DNA of 64,000 nt from Nitrospira sp. (lineage in GTDB: Bacteria > Nitrospirota > Nitrospiria > Nitrospirales > Nitrospiraceae): positions 2,185,351 through 2,249,350 of the forward strand of contig CP092081.1 in the NCBI GenBank assembly GCA_022226935.1, in the 5' to 3' direction. Position 1 is the first letter of the stretch. Every line of letters begins with the position of its first letter. Below are positions 14,892 through 23,284 of this stretch, piece by piece. The notes under the pieces were generated by a model, which did not search any database, had not been told where the DNA came from, and saw only the letters and a program-made list of their open reading frames with translations. The position numbers and the translations under genes were made by a program.

Positions 14892-17677
14892 TCCCCGCCG
14901 AGAATTTTTGCCAGGAAACGTCCCGTGTGCGACTGGATTACTTTGGCAACCTGTTCCGGCCGTCCTTCGGCCACAATGTGGCCGCCGGCTTCGCCCCCCT
15001 CAGGGCCGAGATCAATGATCCAGTCGGCTGTTTTGATGACATCGAGATTATGCTCGACGACGATGAGCGTGTTACCGGCATCCACCAATTTGTGCAGGAC
15101 GGCCAGCAGCTTCTTGATATCATCGAGATGCAGGCCCGTCGTCGGTTCATCTAAAATATAGAGCTGGTTGTGCGCCGACGGATCTTTGAGTTCCGCGGCG
15201 ATTTTCAGCCGTTGCGCCTCTCCCCCGGAGAGCGTATTCGCCGCCTGGCCAAGCCGCAGGTACCCTAATCCGATCGACGAGAGCAGATAGAGTTTTTCTG
15301 TCAGCTTGGGGGAGCCTGAAAAAAAGGCCTGTGCTTCAGTCACCGTCAGATTCAAGACGTCGTGGATGGTTTTTCCGCGATACCTAATGGCGAGAATTTC
15401 CGGTTTGAATCGCCGGCCGTTGCATTGCTCGCAGGTCGCATAGATATCTTCGAAGAAATACATCTCCAACTTCTCATACCCGTTTCCTTCGCAGCGCTCG
15501 CAGCGGCCGCCGGCCGCATTGAAGGAAAAATGTCCCGGCGTGAATCCTCGTCGTAGGGCGTCTCGTTCAGAGGCAAAGAGCTGGCGAATTTCGTCGAAGG
15601 CCTTGAGGTAGGTAATCGGGTTCGAGCGGGGAGTGCGACCGATCGGTTGCTGGTCGATGAGGCGCACGCCTTTGAGATGTTCGAGTCCCTTGATGGCTTG
15701 AAATCGCCCCATCGGAAGCGATTCAATCCGAAAGGCCCGCGCAGCGGCGCGGTACACCGTGTCCTCGATGAGCGTGCTTTTCCCCGAGCCGGAGACACCG
15801 GTGATGCAGACCAGCATATGAAGGGGAATTCGGACTAACAGATGTTTCAGATTGTGTTCGGCCGCGCCGGCAATGCTCAGCACCTTGCCGTTCCCGGAGC
15901 GGCGGGTTTTCGGAAGCGGGATCCGTTCCTCCCCTCGCAGGTAACGGGCGGTCAGGGACTTTGGGTCGCGGATGAATGGCGCGCGCGGCGCCGCACAGAC
16001 CACCTGGCCTCCCTGTTCTCCTGAGGCCGGCCCCATTTCAACGATATGGTCGGCGGCCTGAATCATCAGTGGGTCGTGTTCGACGACAACAACGGTATTC
16101 CCTTCATTGGCCAGGTCGCGGAGGATGCCAGCCAGGGTGTCGGTGTCCCGCGCATGAAGTCCGATGGTCGGCTCGTCCAACACGTACAAGGTTCCCACCA
16201 ACCGGGAGCCCAGCTGGTTGGCCAGGGCAATCCGCTGAGCTTCCCCGCCGGAGAGAGTCTTCGTTTGCCGGGAGAGCGTGAGGTAGTTCAATCCCACGCG
16301 CAGCAGAAAATTCAGCTTGGCCTGCAATTGCCGCAGGATGTCCTTGGCGACCTCCGCATCGAATGCCGGTAACGCCAGCCGCTGAAACCATTCGGTGGCG
16401 GCCTGAATAGTGAAATCGTTCAATTGAATGAAATCGTGCCCGGCCAGTTTCACGAAGCGCGCGGCCGGTTTCAGCCGGCTGCCCTCACAGGTAGGGCAGG
16501 TCGCCGGGCTGCGGTAACGACTGAGCAGGACCCGCACGTGTAGTTTGTAGCGCTTCGTTTCCAGGTAGTCGAAGTATTGCCGGACGCCTTCCACCTGGTC
16601 ACTGCCGTCCCAAATCAGCTGCTGCACCTCCCCCGGTAGTTCCTGAAACGGAGCCGTCAAATCGACATCCATCTTCTTCATGGCGAGCAAGAGCTGTTTC
16701 TGCCACCAGTCCGATCCCGGTTTGCTCCAGGGTTCGATCACGCCGCCGGCGAGCGATTTACTGCGATCGGGAATGACCAGGTCCCGGTCGTACCGTAGGA
16801 TGTTGCCGAAGCCCTTGCACTCAGGGCAGGCGCCCAATGGATGGTTGAAGGAAAAGAGCAGGGGGCGCAACGGCTCGAAGGTCCGGCCGCAGCCCTGGCA
16901 CCGAAAGTGCGTGCTGTAGGTGCGGAGTCCATGGTCGATGACATCGATCTGGCAGATCCCTTCCGCTTCCTGAAACGCGACTTCGATGGCCTCGATCAGG
17001 CGATGGCGATTGTCAGGTCTCAGCACGAGGCGATCCAGTACCACCTGAAGGCCGGACTCGCGGATTTCCGGAAGCGTGACCTGGTCGTGGAGGTCCAAGA
17101 TTTCGTCGCCGCACCGTAGTCTTGTGAACCCTCGTTTGATCAACGAATCGAGCAGCGACCGATCATGGCCTGGGCCCAGATCGTTGACGGGGAATAAAAT
17201 CATCGCCCGCGTATCGGGAAATTGCGCCAACAGTTCCTCGGCGAGCGAACCAGGATGGTAGCCGCGAGCTTCCTGATTGCAGTCCGGGCAGACCGGTTTA
17301 CCGATTTTGGCGAAGAGCAAGCGCAGCAGATCGGCGACTTCGGTCGCCGTGCCCACGGTCGAGCGCGCCGTGCGAATCGGATTTTTTTGTTCGATGGCAA
17401 TGGCGGGGCGGATGTTGGTGATGCGGTCGACGTCGGGGCGATTCACTTTGTCGAGAAACATGCGCGCATAGGTCGAGAGCGATTCGACATAGCGCCACTG
17501 TCCTTCCGCAAACAACGTATCGAACGCAAGGGAAGATTTGCCGGATCCCGACAGGCCGGTGATCGCCGTGACCTTGTTGTGGGGGATGCGCAGCGAGATG
17601 TTTTTGAGATTGTTCTGACGCGCCCCTTCGATGATCAGTTCGTCTGCTGGTCGAGTCGGAGGTGTACGGGGTGCCAC
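14873..17677 (-). CDS. uvrA: Excinuclease ABC subunit A
   Basis: Damage-recognition ATPase of nucleotide excision repair, which loads UvrB at lesions. Both ABC modules are complete: Walker A GLSGSGKSS (about residues 41-49) and GVSGSGKST in the second half, each with an LSGGEAQR signature. Cys pairs (CQGCG...CPEC and CERCEGNG...CEQC) form the zinc modules. I start at GTG 17677, giving 934 residues, because CGAGGAG precedes it and a promoter lies just upstream; the longer frame to 17803 would begin upstream of the promoter. UvrB is at 40219 in this window, not linked. Confidence 0.95.
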   Translation of the reverse strand: MAPRTPPTRPADELIIEGARQNNLKNISLRIPHNKVTAITGLSGSGKSSLAFDTLFAEGQWRYVESLSTYARMFLDKVNRPDVDRITNIRPAIAIEQKNPIRTARSTVGTATEVADLLRLLFAKIGKPVCPDCNQEARGYHPGSLAEELLAQFPDTRAMILFPVNDLGPGHDRSLLDSLIKRGFTRLRCGDEILDLHDQVTLPEIRESGLQVVLDRLVLRPDNRHRLIEAIEVAFQEAEGICQIDVIDHGLRTYSTHFRCQGCGRTFEPLRPLLFSFNHPLGACPECKGFGNILRYDRDLVIPDRSKSLAGGVIEPWSKPGSDWWQKQLLLAMKKMDVDLTAPFQELPGEVQQLIWDGSDQVEGVRQYFDYLETKRYKLHVRVLLSRYRSPATCPTCEGSRLKPAARFVKLAGHDFIQLNDFTIQAATEWFQRLALPAFDAEVAKDILRQLQAKLNFLLRVGLNYLTLSRQTKTLSGGEAQRIALANQLGSRLVGTLYVLDEPTIGLHARDTDTLAGILRDLANEGNTVVVVEHDPLMIQAADHIVEMGPASGEQGGQVVCAAPRAPFIRDPKSLTARYLRGEERIPLPKTRRSGNGKVLSIAGAAEHNLKHLLVRIPLHMLVCITGVSGSGKSTLIEDTVYRAAARAFRIESLPMGRFQAIKGLEHLKGVRLIDQQPIGRTPRSNPITYLKAFDEIRQLFASERDALRRGFTPGHFSFNAAGGRCERCEGNGYEKLEMYFFEDIYATCEQCNGRRFKPEILAIRYRGKTIHDVLNLTVTEAQAFFSGSPKLTEKLYLLSSIGLGYLRLGQAANTLSGGEAQRLKIAAELKDPSAHNQLYILDEPTTGLHLDDIKKLLAVLHKLVDAGNTLIVVEHNLDVIKTADWIIDLGPEGGEAGGHIVAEGRPEQVAKVIQSHTGRFLAKILGGDVSRQA

Positions 17678-17709
17678 GGCGGAATGCTCCTCGTGAAGGA
17701 TGACCGACC

Positions 17710-17738
17710 ATCGTAGCAAGTGCAGGAGGCGACCGCAA
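17710..17738 (-). promoter_or_regulatory. Promoter for uvrA
   Basis: On the minus strand, TTGCGG (17738-17733), 17-base spacer, TACGAT (17715-17710). Transcription would begin near 17703, leaving a leader of about 25 bases before GTG 17677. No LexA-type box was recognised over it. Confidence 0.5.
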
Positions 17739-17769
17739 TGATGAGCGTTCGCGTCGGGTGAGGGGCGTC

Positions 17770-17798
17770 TGTGATCCTGTAGGCCGGATTCGTATAAT
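17770..17798 (+). promoter_or_regulatory. Promoter for the N-acetyltransferase gene
   Basis: A perfect -10 box TATAAT at 17793-17798; the -35 region (TGTGAT at 17770-17775, 17-base spacing) is weak. The gene's ribosome site AAGGAGG follows at 17811-17817. Confidence 0.5.
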
Positions 17799-17821
17799 GG
17801 CACTTCCGAAAAGGAGGCGGC

Positions 17822-18592
17822 ATGGTCGATCGTGATGCGTATCTTGCGCGAATCGGATATGAGGGGGCGCTGACTCCGTCCATCGAGACCCTACGGGGCC
17901 TGCACCGGGCCCATGTGATGACCGTGCCGTTTGAGAATCTGGATATTCATCTCGGGCGGGCAATCTCGCTGGACCCCGCCGACCTGTTTCGGAAGATCGT
18001 GGTCGATCGACGCGGCGGATACTGTTTTGAGCTCAACGGGCTGTTTGCCCTGCTTTTGGAGGACGTTGGGTTTGCCGTCACGAGGCTGGCTGCCCGCGTG
18101 TCGTCCGGGGCGGAAGGCGTGCGTCCGAGAAGCCATCAATTGTTGATGGTCACAGTGGGCAAAGCCGCGTGGATTGTGGACGTTGGCTTCGCAGGTCATG
18201 GATTACTTGAACCTTTGAGGATGGTGCTCGGAGAGGAGGCGCGGCAGGGGCATGAGTGCTTCAGGCTGGTGGCCGGCGAACGAGATGAGTATCTCCTGCA
18301 AGGCGAGCGCGAGGGCGCCTGGCTGGACCTCTATTCCTTCGGGCTCGATGCCTGCCTCCCGGTGGACTACACCTTCGCCAGCTATTATCACTCACACTCA
18401 CCGGATTCCCTGTTTATGCAGAAACGCATCTGCACCATGCCGACGCCGGATGGGAGAACCACGCTGATCGATCACCTGCTGAAGGTACGAGGGAGAGGTG
18501 ACACGCAGGAGCGTGAGGTAAGCGATGAAGAGTATGGGGAGCTGCTGTGGAAGATTTTCGGAGTGACCATTAACGATCACTTGAGGTTTTGA
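17822..18592 (+). CDS. Arylamine N-acetyltransferase
   Basis: Transfers acetyl from acetyl-CoA to arylamines, hydrazines or related compounds. The 256-residue length and the catalytic Cys-His-Asp triad fit: Cys68 in RRGGYCFELN, His105 in RSHQLLMV, Asp120 in WIVDVGF. An early TVPFENLDIHLGR segment is also typical. A consensus AAGGAGG 4 bases before ATG 17822 settles the start. Physiological role in bacteria is often detoxification or assembly of secondary metabolites; no such cluster is adjacent here. Confidence 0.95.
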   Translation: MVDRDAYLARIGYEGALTPSIETLRGLHRAHVMTVPFENLDIHLGRAISLDPADLFRKIVVDRRGGYCFELNGLFALLLEDVGFAVTRLAARVSSGAEGVRPRSHQLLMVTVGKAAWIVDVGFAGHGLLEPLRMVLGEEARQGHECFRLVAGERDEYLLQGEREGAWLDLYSFGLDACLPVDYTFASYYHSHSPDSLFMQKRICTMPTPDGRTTLIDHLLKVRGRGDTQEREVSDEEYGELLWKIFGVTINDHLRF

Positions 18593-18604
18593 GCTGGTGA
18601 CTTT

Positions 18605-18808
18605 CTACCGGCCATACGGGGAGCCTTGGAGTGGGCCACTGTAGTCGCACCTCGTTTCGTACACACCCTCCGACCTCGTTTGGTAGGTTGAACAACGATG
18701 GCCGTTCTCATCCGAGGAGTGTCCGATCGGTGTCCTCATCGGCTGAGAGAAGAGGGAACATCCACTTACCGAGCAAAACAGCACGATCAGCATGACGGCG
18801 CTGATCAT
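18605..18808 (-). CDS. Small putative lipoprotein
   Basis: From ATG 18808 the 67-residue product has a hydrophobic start (MISAVMLIVLFCSVSGC) ending in a lipobox, then a 50-residue polar mature part with three further cysteines or aromatic-rich turns. Longer starts at ATG 18856 and 18943 are open in frame, and none has a good ribosome site, so start and expression are uncertain. It is convergent with the N-acetyltransferase gene and 13 bases from its stop. Lipoprotein nature is the only supported inference. Confidence 0.4.
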   Translation of the reverse strand: MISAVMLIVLFCSVSGCSLFSQPMRTPIGHSSDENGHRCSTYQTRSEGVYETRCDYSGPLQGSPYGR

Positions 18809-18962
18809 GACCTTGCAGCTGAGTGCAGTTGTCGATCCGTCCTGTCTTGATTTCATTCGACGATTATTCAAGAATCTACGGCATCGAAGCAAGCTTCTCC
18901 CCACGGGCAAGAGTCGCAGATGTGCGTCGGACAGTCTATTCAATAGTTAGTCGCTAGCAGAA

Positions 18963-19463
18963 ATGCCACTAGAACCAACCGCTTTCCCTGTTTGGATGCA
19001 ATTGTTGCTGACGTTCGTGCCCGCAGTTGCAGCCGCCTTCGCGGGAATTGGTCTTTGGATTAATGCAGCTCAAGTTCGTCGCACCAATGCGCAGGTGAGA
19101 GGAGCCGTTGTGGCAAAGTGCCTGGAGCGCTTCACCGACGATGAAGACATGCAGGCGATTTACTACAAGATTGAGTACTCGCGGTTCGACTACAACCAGC
19201 CGGAGTTTCATGATTCCCCCGAGGAGAAGCAACTCGACAAGTTGCTTATGCACTTATCAACTGCTGCACTCTCATGGAGAGCGGGGCTGCTCCGGACCGA
19301 AGATCTTTCGCCCCTGCAATACTTGGTGCGTCGGGTCACTCGCGACCCAGGAGTTACGGCGTACCTGAACTTTGTATCGGAATGGTCATCACAAGCGGGC
19401 CTGGGAGAGCACCCATATATTGCACTTGTTGAGATGGCAAAAGCGCTGGACCATGATGCCTAA
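18963..19463 (+). CDS. Membrane-anchored protein of unknown function
   Basis: The 166-residue product starts with one membrane helix (about residues 9-33, WMQLLLTFVPAVAAAFAGIGLWI), then a charged stretch and a helical cytoplasmic domain with conserved-looking aromatic and acidic positions (RFTDDEDMQAIYYKIEY, LLMHLSTAALSWRAGLL). This resembles DUF4760-like proteins that carry one helix then a soluble helical domain; I am not sure of the family. Lower GC and different codon choice from its neighbours mark the start of the accessory island 18.6-21.8 kb. Confidence 0.65.
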   Translation: MPLEPTAFPVWMQLLLTFVPAVAAAFAGIGLWINAAQVRRTNAQVRGAVVAKCLERFTDDEDMQAIYYKIEYSRFDYNQPEFHDSPEEKQLDKLLMHLSTAALSWRAGLLRTEDLSPLQYLVRRVTRDPGVTAYLNFVSEWSSQAGLGEHPYIALVEMAKALDHDA

Positions 19464-19951
19464 AAGCACCTCGCACGGGCCATGGCTGGCCTGTGGGGTC
19501 GATCGAAAGGTATGTTGCAGGCTAGCCTTGGAGCGGAAGCGAAATGAAAACGTGTGGGTTGGCTGCCCGAGTGAAGAGATTTTCCCGATAGCTAACAACA
19601 CACCGCTCAAGTAACTACAAGAGAAATACAAGGTTACTTTCGGCTCCATTTATCGCTGCATAGCATTTGGGGGAGCGTCTTTCCTCAGCCCACACACAAC
19701 CTAACCAGCAAGTTTGTGCACGAGGTAAAACTTGTGTCGGAAATCGCAAAGGTTGCTATGATGACGCGGCACAAGAACGTGAATAGTCTATCAATTACAA
19801 AGCTATCTGCCGCATTCGATGAAGGAGCGGCCGCCTATTTCAATCTTCAGACGTAACTTTGCGCGGAACCAGATCCGCGCAATTAGCCACGCAGGCTGGT
19901 GAGGTTGGCATTAGGCCGCGCGGTACATTATCGAAAATTGCAGGAGTGGCC
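19464..19951. other. 488-bp gene-poor stretch of the accessory island
   Basis: No well-supported gene. It is AT-richer than the flanks and holds short coding-like frames with no good starts (see the candidate at 19716-19856). I looked for insertion-sequence ends, integrase fragments and clear att repeats and saw none. Confidence 0.4.
19716..19856 (+). CDS. Possible small gene or gene remnant
   Basis: A frame that is open from 19596 ends at TAA 19854-19856. From GTG 19716 it would give 46 residues with a natural-looking composition (HEVKLVSEIAKVAM..., ending AAAYFNLQT). There is no convincing ribosome site, so it may be the tail of a decayed gene. Reported because the stretch otherwise has no explanation. 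Confidence 0.2.
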   Translation: MHEVKLVSEIAKVAMMTRHKNVNSLSITKLSAAFDEGAAAYFNLQT

Positions 19952-20368
19952 ATGCTGCTATTCAAGACCTCCGGGGCGACACTTGATAGCGTCGTAAGAA
20001 ACCAAAAGCATGCATTTAACGCTAAACCCCGCGGCTGGCACATTGGCGAGATCGTACTTGTCAGTAAGAATCTTGCAGACTGCGGCAAGAGCGAACGACA
20101 AATTCAATATGTCATGGCTCTGGATTCAATCCGCTCAATACTGCCGGGCGAGTCTGAGCGTTACTGGCCCGGCACAGAAGGTCGGTGGCGTTATCTTGTG
20201 CTGTGCCGCGACACAAAGCGAATCGGCCGCCCTTTCAATCTGCAAGACGCGCTTGGTGCTTCCGCAAAAGAATACTCGCCAGTTATGACGTTCAAGCGCC
20301 TCACGCCAGACCATGAAGGGCTGCTCCGCGCGTTCCTTCGGCATTGTGAGCCAGAACTCTTGCCATGA
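19952..20368 (+). CDS. EVE/PUA-like domain protein
   Basis: ATG 19952 has CAGGAG at 19941-19946; the longer frame from 19859 lacks a site. The 138-residue protein resembles the EVE/ASCH branch of the PUA fold: RGWHIGEIVLVSKN near residue 30, a QIQYVMALDSIRSI strand, then a YWPGTEGRWRYLVLC strand pair and RPFNLQDALG. EVE-type domains read modified bases in DNA or RNA and are common near defence genes. Its stop overlaps the start of the MazG-like gene (ATGA), so the pair is translationally coupled. Family call is by pattern, not certain. Confidence 0.55.
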   Translation: MLLFKTSGATLDSVVRNQKHAFNAKPRGWHIGEIVLVSKNLADCGKSERQIQYVMALDSIRSILPGESERYWPGTEGRWRYLVLCRDTKRIGRPFNLQDALGASAKEYSPVMTFKRLTPDHEGLLRAFLRHCEPELLP

Positions 20369-20712
20369 ACTCAGTCCCGGAACTTCAGAAAAGGCTACGG
20401 GCCTTTGTTGCTGCCCGCGAGTGGGGGCAGTTCCATTCACCGAAGAACCTCGCGGCTGGCCTGGCCACTGAGGCTGCGGAGATTCTTGAGATCTTTCTGT
20501 GGCTTACTGAGGCTGAGAGCTCGCAGTTGAGCGCCGACAAGATCGCTCGCCTGAGAGAGGAGATTGGGGACGTACAACTTTACCTGGTAAACCTTGCCGA
20601 CAAATTTGGACTTGACCCACTTGAGTGTGCTTCAGCCAAGTTGGAGGCCAATGAGGCCAAGTACCCGGCGGAGCGTGTGCGTGGCAGTGCTAAGAAATAC
20701 AATGAGTATTAG
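20365..20712 (+). CDS. MazG-like nucleotide pyrophosphohydrolase
   Basis: The 115-residue protein is of the all-alpha NTP-pyrophosphatase type (dCTPase/RS21-C6 branch). The metal-binding ExxE...ExxD pattern is clear: EAAEILE near residue 33 and EEIGDVQLYL near residue 65, with a WGQFHSPKNLA start and a C-terminal KYPAERVRGSAKKY motif. It hydrolyses non-canonical or excess nucleoside triphosphates to monophosphates. Coupled to the EVE-like gene by a 4-base overlap, which suggests a shared role in handling modified nucleotides. Confidence 0.88.
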   Translation: MNSVPELQKRLRAFVAAREWGQFHSPKNLAAGLATEAAEILEIFLWLTEAESSQLSADKIARLREEIGDVQLYLVNLADKFGLDPLECASAKLEANEAKYPAERVRGSAKKYNEY

Positions 20713-20911
20713 TCAGTCGCGGACTAACGCCTCAGGTCGGGCCTGACTCATCCTGTAAACCGAAACTTTTGCCCTGGGTCAACTAAACCAGCATACCCCA
20801 TTGTCGCGTTGGCCTGCGAAGCGCTGGGCTCGACTCCGTGCGCGCACGGCTCGCTCAACTCGCTCAGGCGAAACCATTGAGGGAATTGCTCGGGGCCTAA
20901 CCAGCAGGCGT

Positions 20912-21325
20912 CTACGCATAGGCTTTGACGATGGCCGAGGAGAACCGGCGAAAGTCGTCGAGGTGTGTGGTGATAATGGTGTTGAGGATATCGAGGTTCA
21001 GGCGGGCGTATTCGTGGACGGCCACATTCCGGAAGCCGACCATTCGCTGCAGCCGGCTCGCCAACTCAGCCGGGAGCAGTCCCGCTTTCTCTAGTAACGC
21101 AAAGGCTTCTCTGCTTTCCTGCGGAAGACCCAACCCCTTCCCTCTGACGACATACATCGCGAGATCGATGGCAGTTTCGCATGCGCGTTGCAGGTTGAGC
21201 ACAATGGCATCCTGCTTGGTTTGATTCCCGGACAAATTCTGTGGATCTCCGCCGTACTCTTCGGTGATCCGACGCAGGCATCGTTCGATGCTTGCGGCTT
21301 TGTTCAAGATCACATCATCAGCCAT
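20912..21325 (-). CDS. hepT: HepT-like toxin (DUF86)
   Basis: The 137-residue helical protein has the HEPN ribonuclease motif R-x4-H-x-Y as RNVAVHEY near residue 100, following RLQRMVGF. In the HepT-MntA system this toxin cleaves RNA and is silenced when MntA adenylylates the tyrosine of that motif. Its start overlaps the last 8 bases of mntA upstream, the usual antitoxin-first order, so the two are translated together. Confidence 0.9.
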   Translation of the reverse strand: MADDVILNKAASIERCLRRITEEYGGDPQNLSGNQTKQDAIVLNLQRACETAIDLAMYVVRGKGLGLPQESREAFALLEKAGLLPAELASRLQRMVGFRNVAVHEYARLNLDILNTIITTHLDDFRRFSSAIVKAYA

Positions 21326-21713
21326 AGATCAGCCCGCGCTCTTTGATGTCCCTGAGGATATCCCGGCGTTCCTCGTTCAACCGTGCATAGTCTGAGTAGG
21401 CGTACATTTCAAATTCCGCTCGGGCCGGCTCGTCTTTGCTGTGGAGGCATTGGCCTGTGGCGATGACTTGGGCGCGCATGACTGTGGAGGCTGCCCGAAG
21501 ATCCAGAAGATCCACATCGCGATGGAGTTGAATGGCGAGATCCTGCGCGACCTGGAAGAGCGTCTCTGCCGAGATCGGGTCGCGTGCGAAGACGGCGAGG
21601 TCGATATCGCTCGACGGGCTGGCGTCACCACGAGCCTGTGAGCCGAATTGGTAAATGGCGATGAGTTCCGGGATACGCTCGGTCAGAAACTCTGTCATTG
21701 CGGCGGGAGTCAT
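21318..21713 (-). CDS. mntA: MntA-like nucleotidyltransferase antitoxin
   Basis: The 131-residue protein has the minimal nucleotidyltransferase motif GSQARGD followed by SDIDLAVFA (GSx10DxD) at residues 24-41, with a later Asp in HRDVDLLDL as third metal ligand. In HepT-MntA pairs it transfers AMP to the toxin's tyrosine. ATG 21713 lies in the sequence GGGAGTCATG, with GGAGT as a close ribosome site. It is followed by hepT with an 8-base overlap. Confidence 0.9.
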   Translation of the reverse strand: MTPAAMTEFLTERIPELIAIYQFGSQARGDASPSSDIDLAVFARDPISAETLFQVAQDLAIQLHRDVDLLDLRAASTVMRAQVIATGQCLHSKDEPARAEFEMYAYSDYARLNEERRDILRDIKERGLIYG

Positions 21714-21823
21714 GATGGTTCGCCTGCACTAATATGCGCCTAGGAAGGCTTCACCGGCTGGAGGCGAGTATACGTGACGTGTGCCAAAATGTCGAAGCCG
21801 TCGCACTGTGCTGCCCTCAATGA

Positions 21824-22162
21824 TTACCGCGCCAGCCATTTCACGAGCGCGACGCAACCCATGTAGAGGGCGAGTGAGCCTGCCATGGAAAGCCAGAACC
21901 CGATCCGTTCCACACCGTAGATCATGCAGCCGACATACACCAGCCAAGGCGGCACAAACCAGAGCAGATTTTTGGCATAGGTGACGAGATGCTCATTGCC
22001 GCCGTTGAGATAGATGAGGACGAACGTCGCGCCGGTCATCGCGGGGAAGGTGCTGGCGAAGGCGGCGAGGAACGACCGGCCCTGCGACCCGAGATAGGTC
22101 GAGATACTGACGATTGTGCCGCCCAATAGGAAGTACAGTCCGTACTTCGCCCAGTCACCCAT
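21824..22162 (-). CDS. DUF3147 membrane protein
   Basis: The 112-residue protein is almost entirely hydrophobic, with about four helices (near residues 5-25, 30-50, 60-82 and 88-110). The YFLLGGTIV start and FASTFPAMT loop are characteristic of DUF3147. Function unknown; size and topology suggest a small inner-membrane protein. It begins 12 bases after the RNase Z-like gene and is likely its operon partner (AGGAGGCGGCGG precedes the start). Confidence 0.75.
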   Translation of the reverse strand: MGDWAKYGLYFLLGGTIVSISTYLGSQGRSFLAAFASTFPAMTGATFVLIYLNGGNEHLVTYAKNLLWFVPPWLVYVGCMIYGVERIGFWLSMAGSLALYMGCVALVKWLAR

Positions 22163-22174
22163 CCGCCGCCTCCT

Positions 22175-23194
22175 TCATTTTCCCTGAAAGGTTTCCCGCG
22201 CTTCCGTTTCGATCTCATGTCCCAGGCCCGTGTACCGTGGCGAAAAGTGGAATACGACCAGCTCGCGTACGCCGGCTTTCTTTGCCATGATGCCGGCCTG
22301 CCTGGCCGTGAGGTGATACCGGTCTCGAGCCTTGTCCGCATCCCGATCGAGATAAGGGGCCTCACAGTAAAAGATGTCCGCGCCGCGCGCAAGCTCTATG
22401 ATCTTGCGTTCGTTGTCTTCATCGTAACGCGCATCCACGACATAGGCGATTTTCTGGCCGCGCGTGATGGTGACGAATCGTTCGCGGATCTCGCCCAGGA
22501 GGAACTCGCGCCGATCTTTGTGATGTTCGTGGTAGAGCGTGGCGATGAATCGAAAGTCGTCCGGCTTGCCTTCCCAGAAATACTGCTTCACTTCCTTCAG
22601 CCAATAACCCACCGGAAGCCCGGCCTCATGTAATCGCTCCTTGTTGAAGTTCACATGAAACTGTTCCTGCAGCGCATAGGCCAATGAGGGGATGCGGTGG
22701 TTGAGCGCCGAAGCTTGCACGGTGAACATCGGATCACGGAGCGCCGTAAACGAGCCGTCGTCCCTGCAGCCGCTCAACGGTGAAGTGGGCTCATCGTGAC
22801 GCTGAAAGCCGTCCGTGGCGAGGAAGGTCGCCGTCTTGATGCCGTCTGCGTGGAACTCGTGTACGGTGATCCTGAGTGGATATCCGTCTACCAGGTTCCA
22901 GGTGTAGCCATGAAGTTTTCCTTGAACATTGGCGATCAGGCCCGGTGGACCGTGGAGTCGCAAAGTTTTGCCGCGGCCGAGGGCGACGCGCAGCAGGGCA
23001 TCGAACCCGATGAAGTGATCCATATGGGTGTGGGAGAGAAAGATGTCGTTCGCGCGCAAGAGGCGCGTCGGTCCAAGGGCATCGTTGTGACCGAGATCGA
23101 ATAAGAGGGCGCGTTTGGACCACCGCACTTCGACGAACAGGCCCGGGTCGCCGAAGACGTCATTGACGAGGAAACTGGAGAAGGAGGGGTTCAT
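22175..23194 (-). CDS. RNase Z-like metallo-beta-lactamase-fold hydrolase
   Basis: The 339-residue protein has the metal-binding signature SHTHMDHFIGFD at about residues 54-65, with later ligands in AYVVDARYDEDN and FHFSPRYTG. The layout is that of tRNase Z (ElaC), which trims tRNA 3' ends, although it is somewhat longer and the exosite is not obvious. Other members of this branch hydrolyse small esters. The start at 23194 lacks a strong site. Cytoplasmic. Next gene on the strand is DUF3147, 12 bases later. Confidence 0.8.
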   Translation of the reverse strand: MNPSFSSFLVNDVFGDPGLFVEVRWSKRALLFDLGHNDALGPTRLLRANDIFLSHTHMDHFIGFDALLRVALGRGKTLRLHGPPGLIANVQGKLHGYTWNLVDGYPLRITVHEFHADGIKTATFLATDGFQRHDEPTSPLSGCRDDGSFTALRDPMFTVQASALNHRIPSLAYALQEQFHVNFNKERLHEAGLPVGYWLKEVKQYFWEGKPDDFRFIATLYHEHHKDRREFLLGEIRERFVTITRGQKIAYVVDARYDEDNERKIIELARGADIFYCEAPYLDRDADKARDRYHLTARQAGIMAKKAGVRELVVFHFSPRYTGLGHEIETEARETFQGK

Positions 23195-23284
23195 GGAAAA
23201 ATTGGATCATGGCTCCGTTGAAACGGTGACACTCATCTTCATTTCCCAGAATGTCCTGGCACAGTCGTGCAAGGGGTCCACTCT

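Noticed and set aside
19464..20911. Integron attC-like or transposon ends in the island
   Set aside because: Short TAAC-containing pieces resemble attC boxes, but no complementary pair, integrase or terminal repeats was seen.
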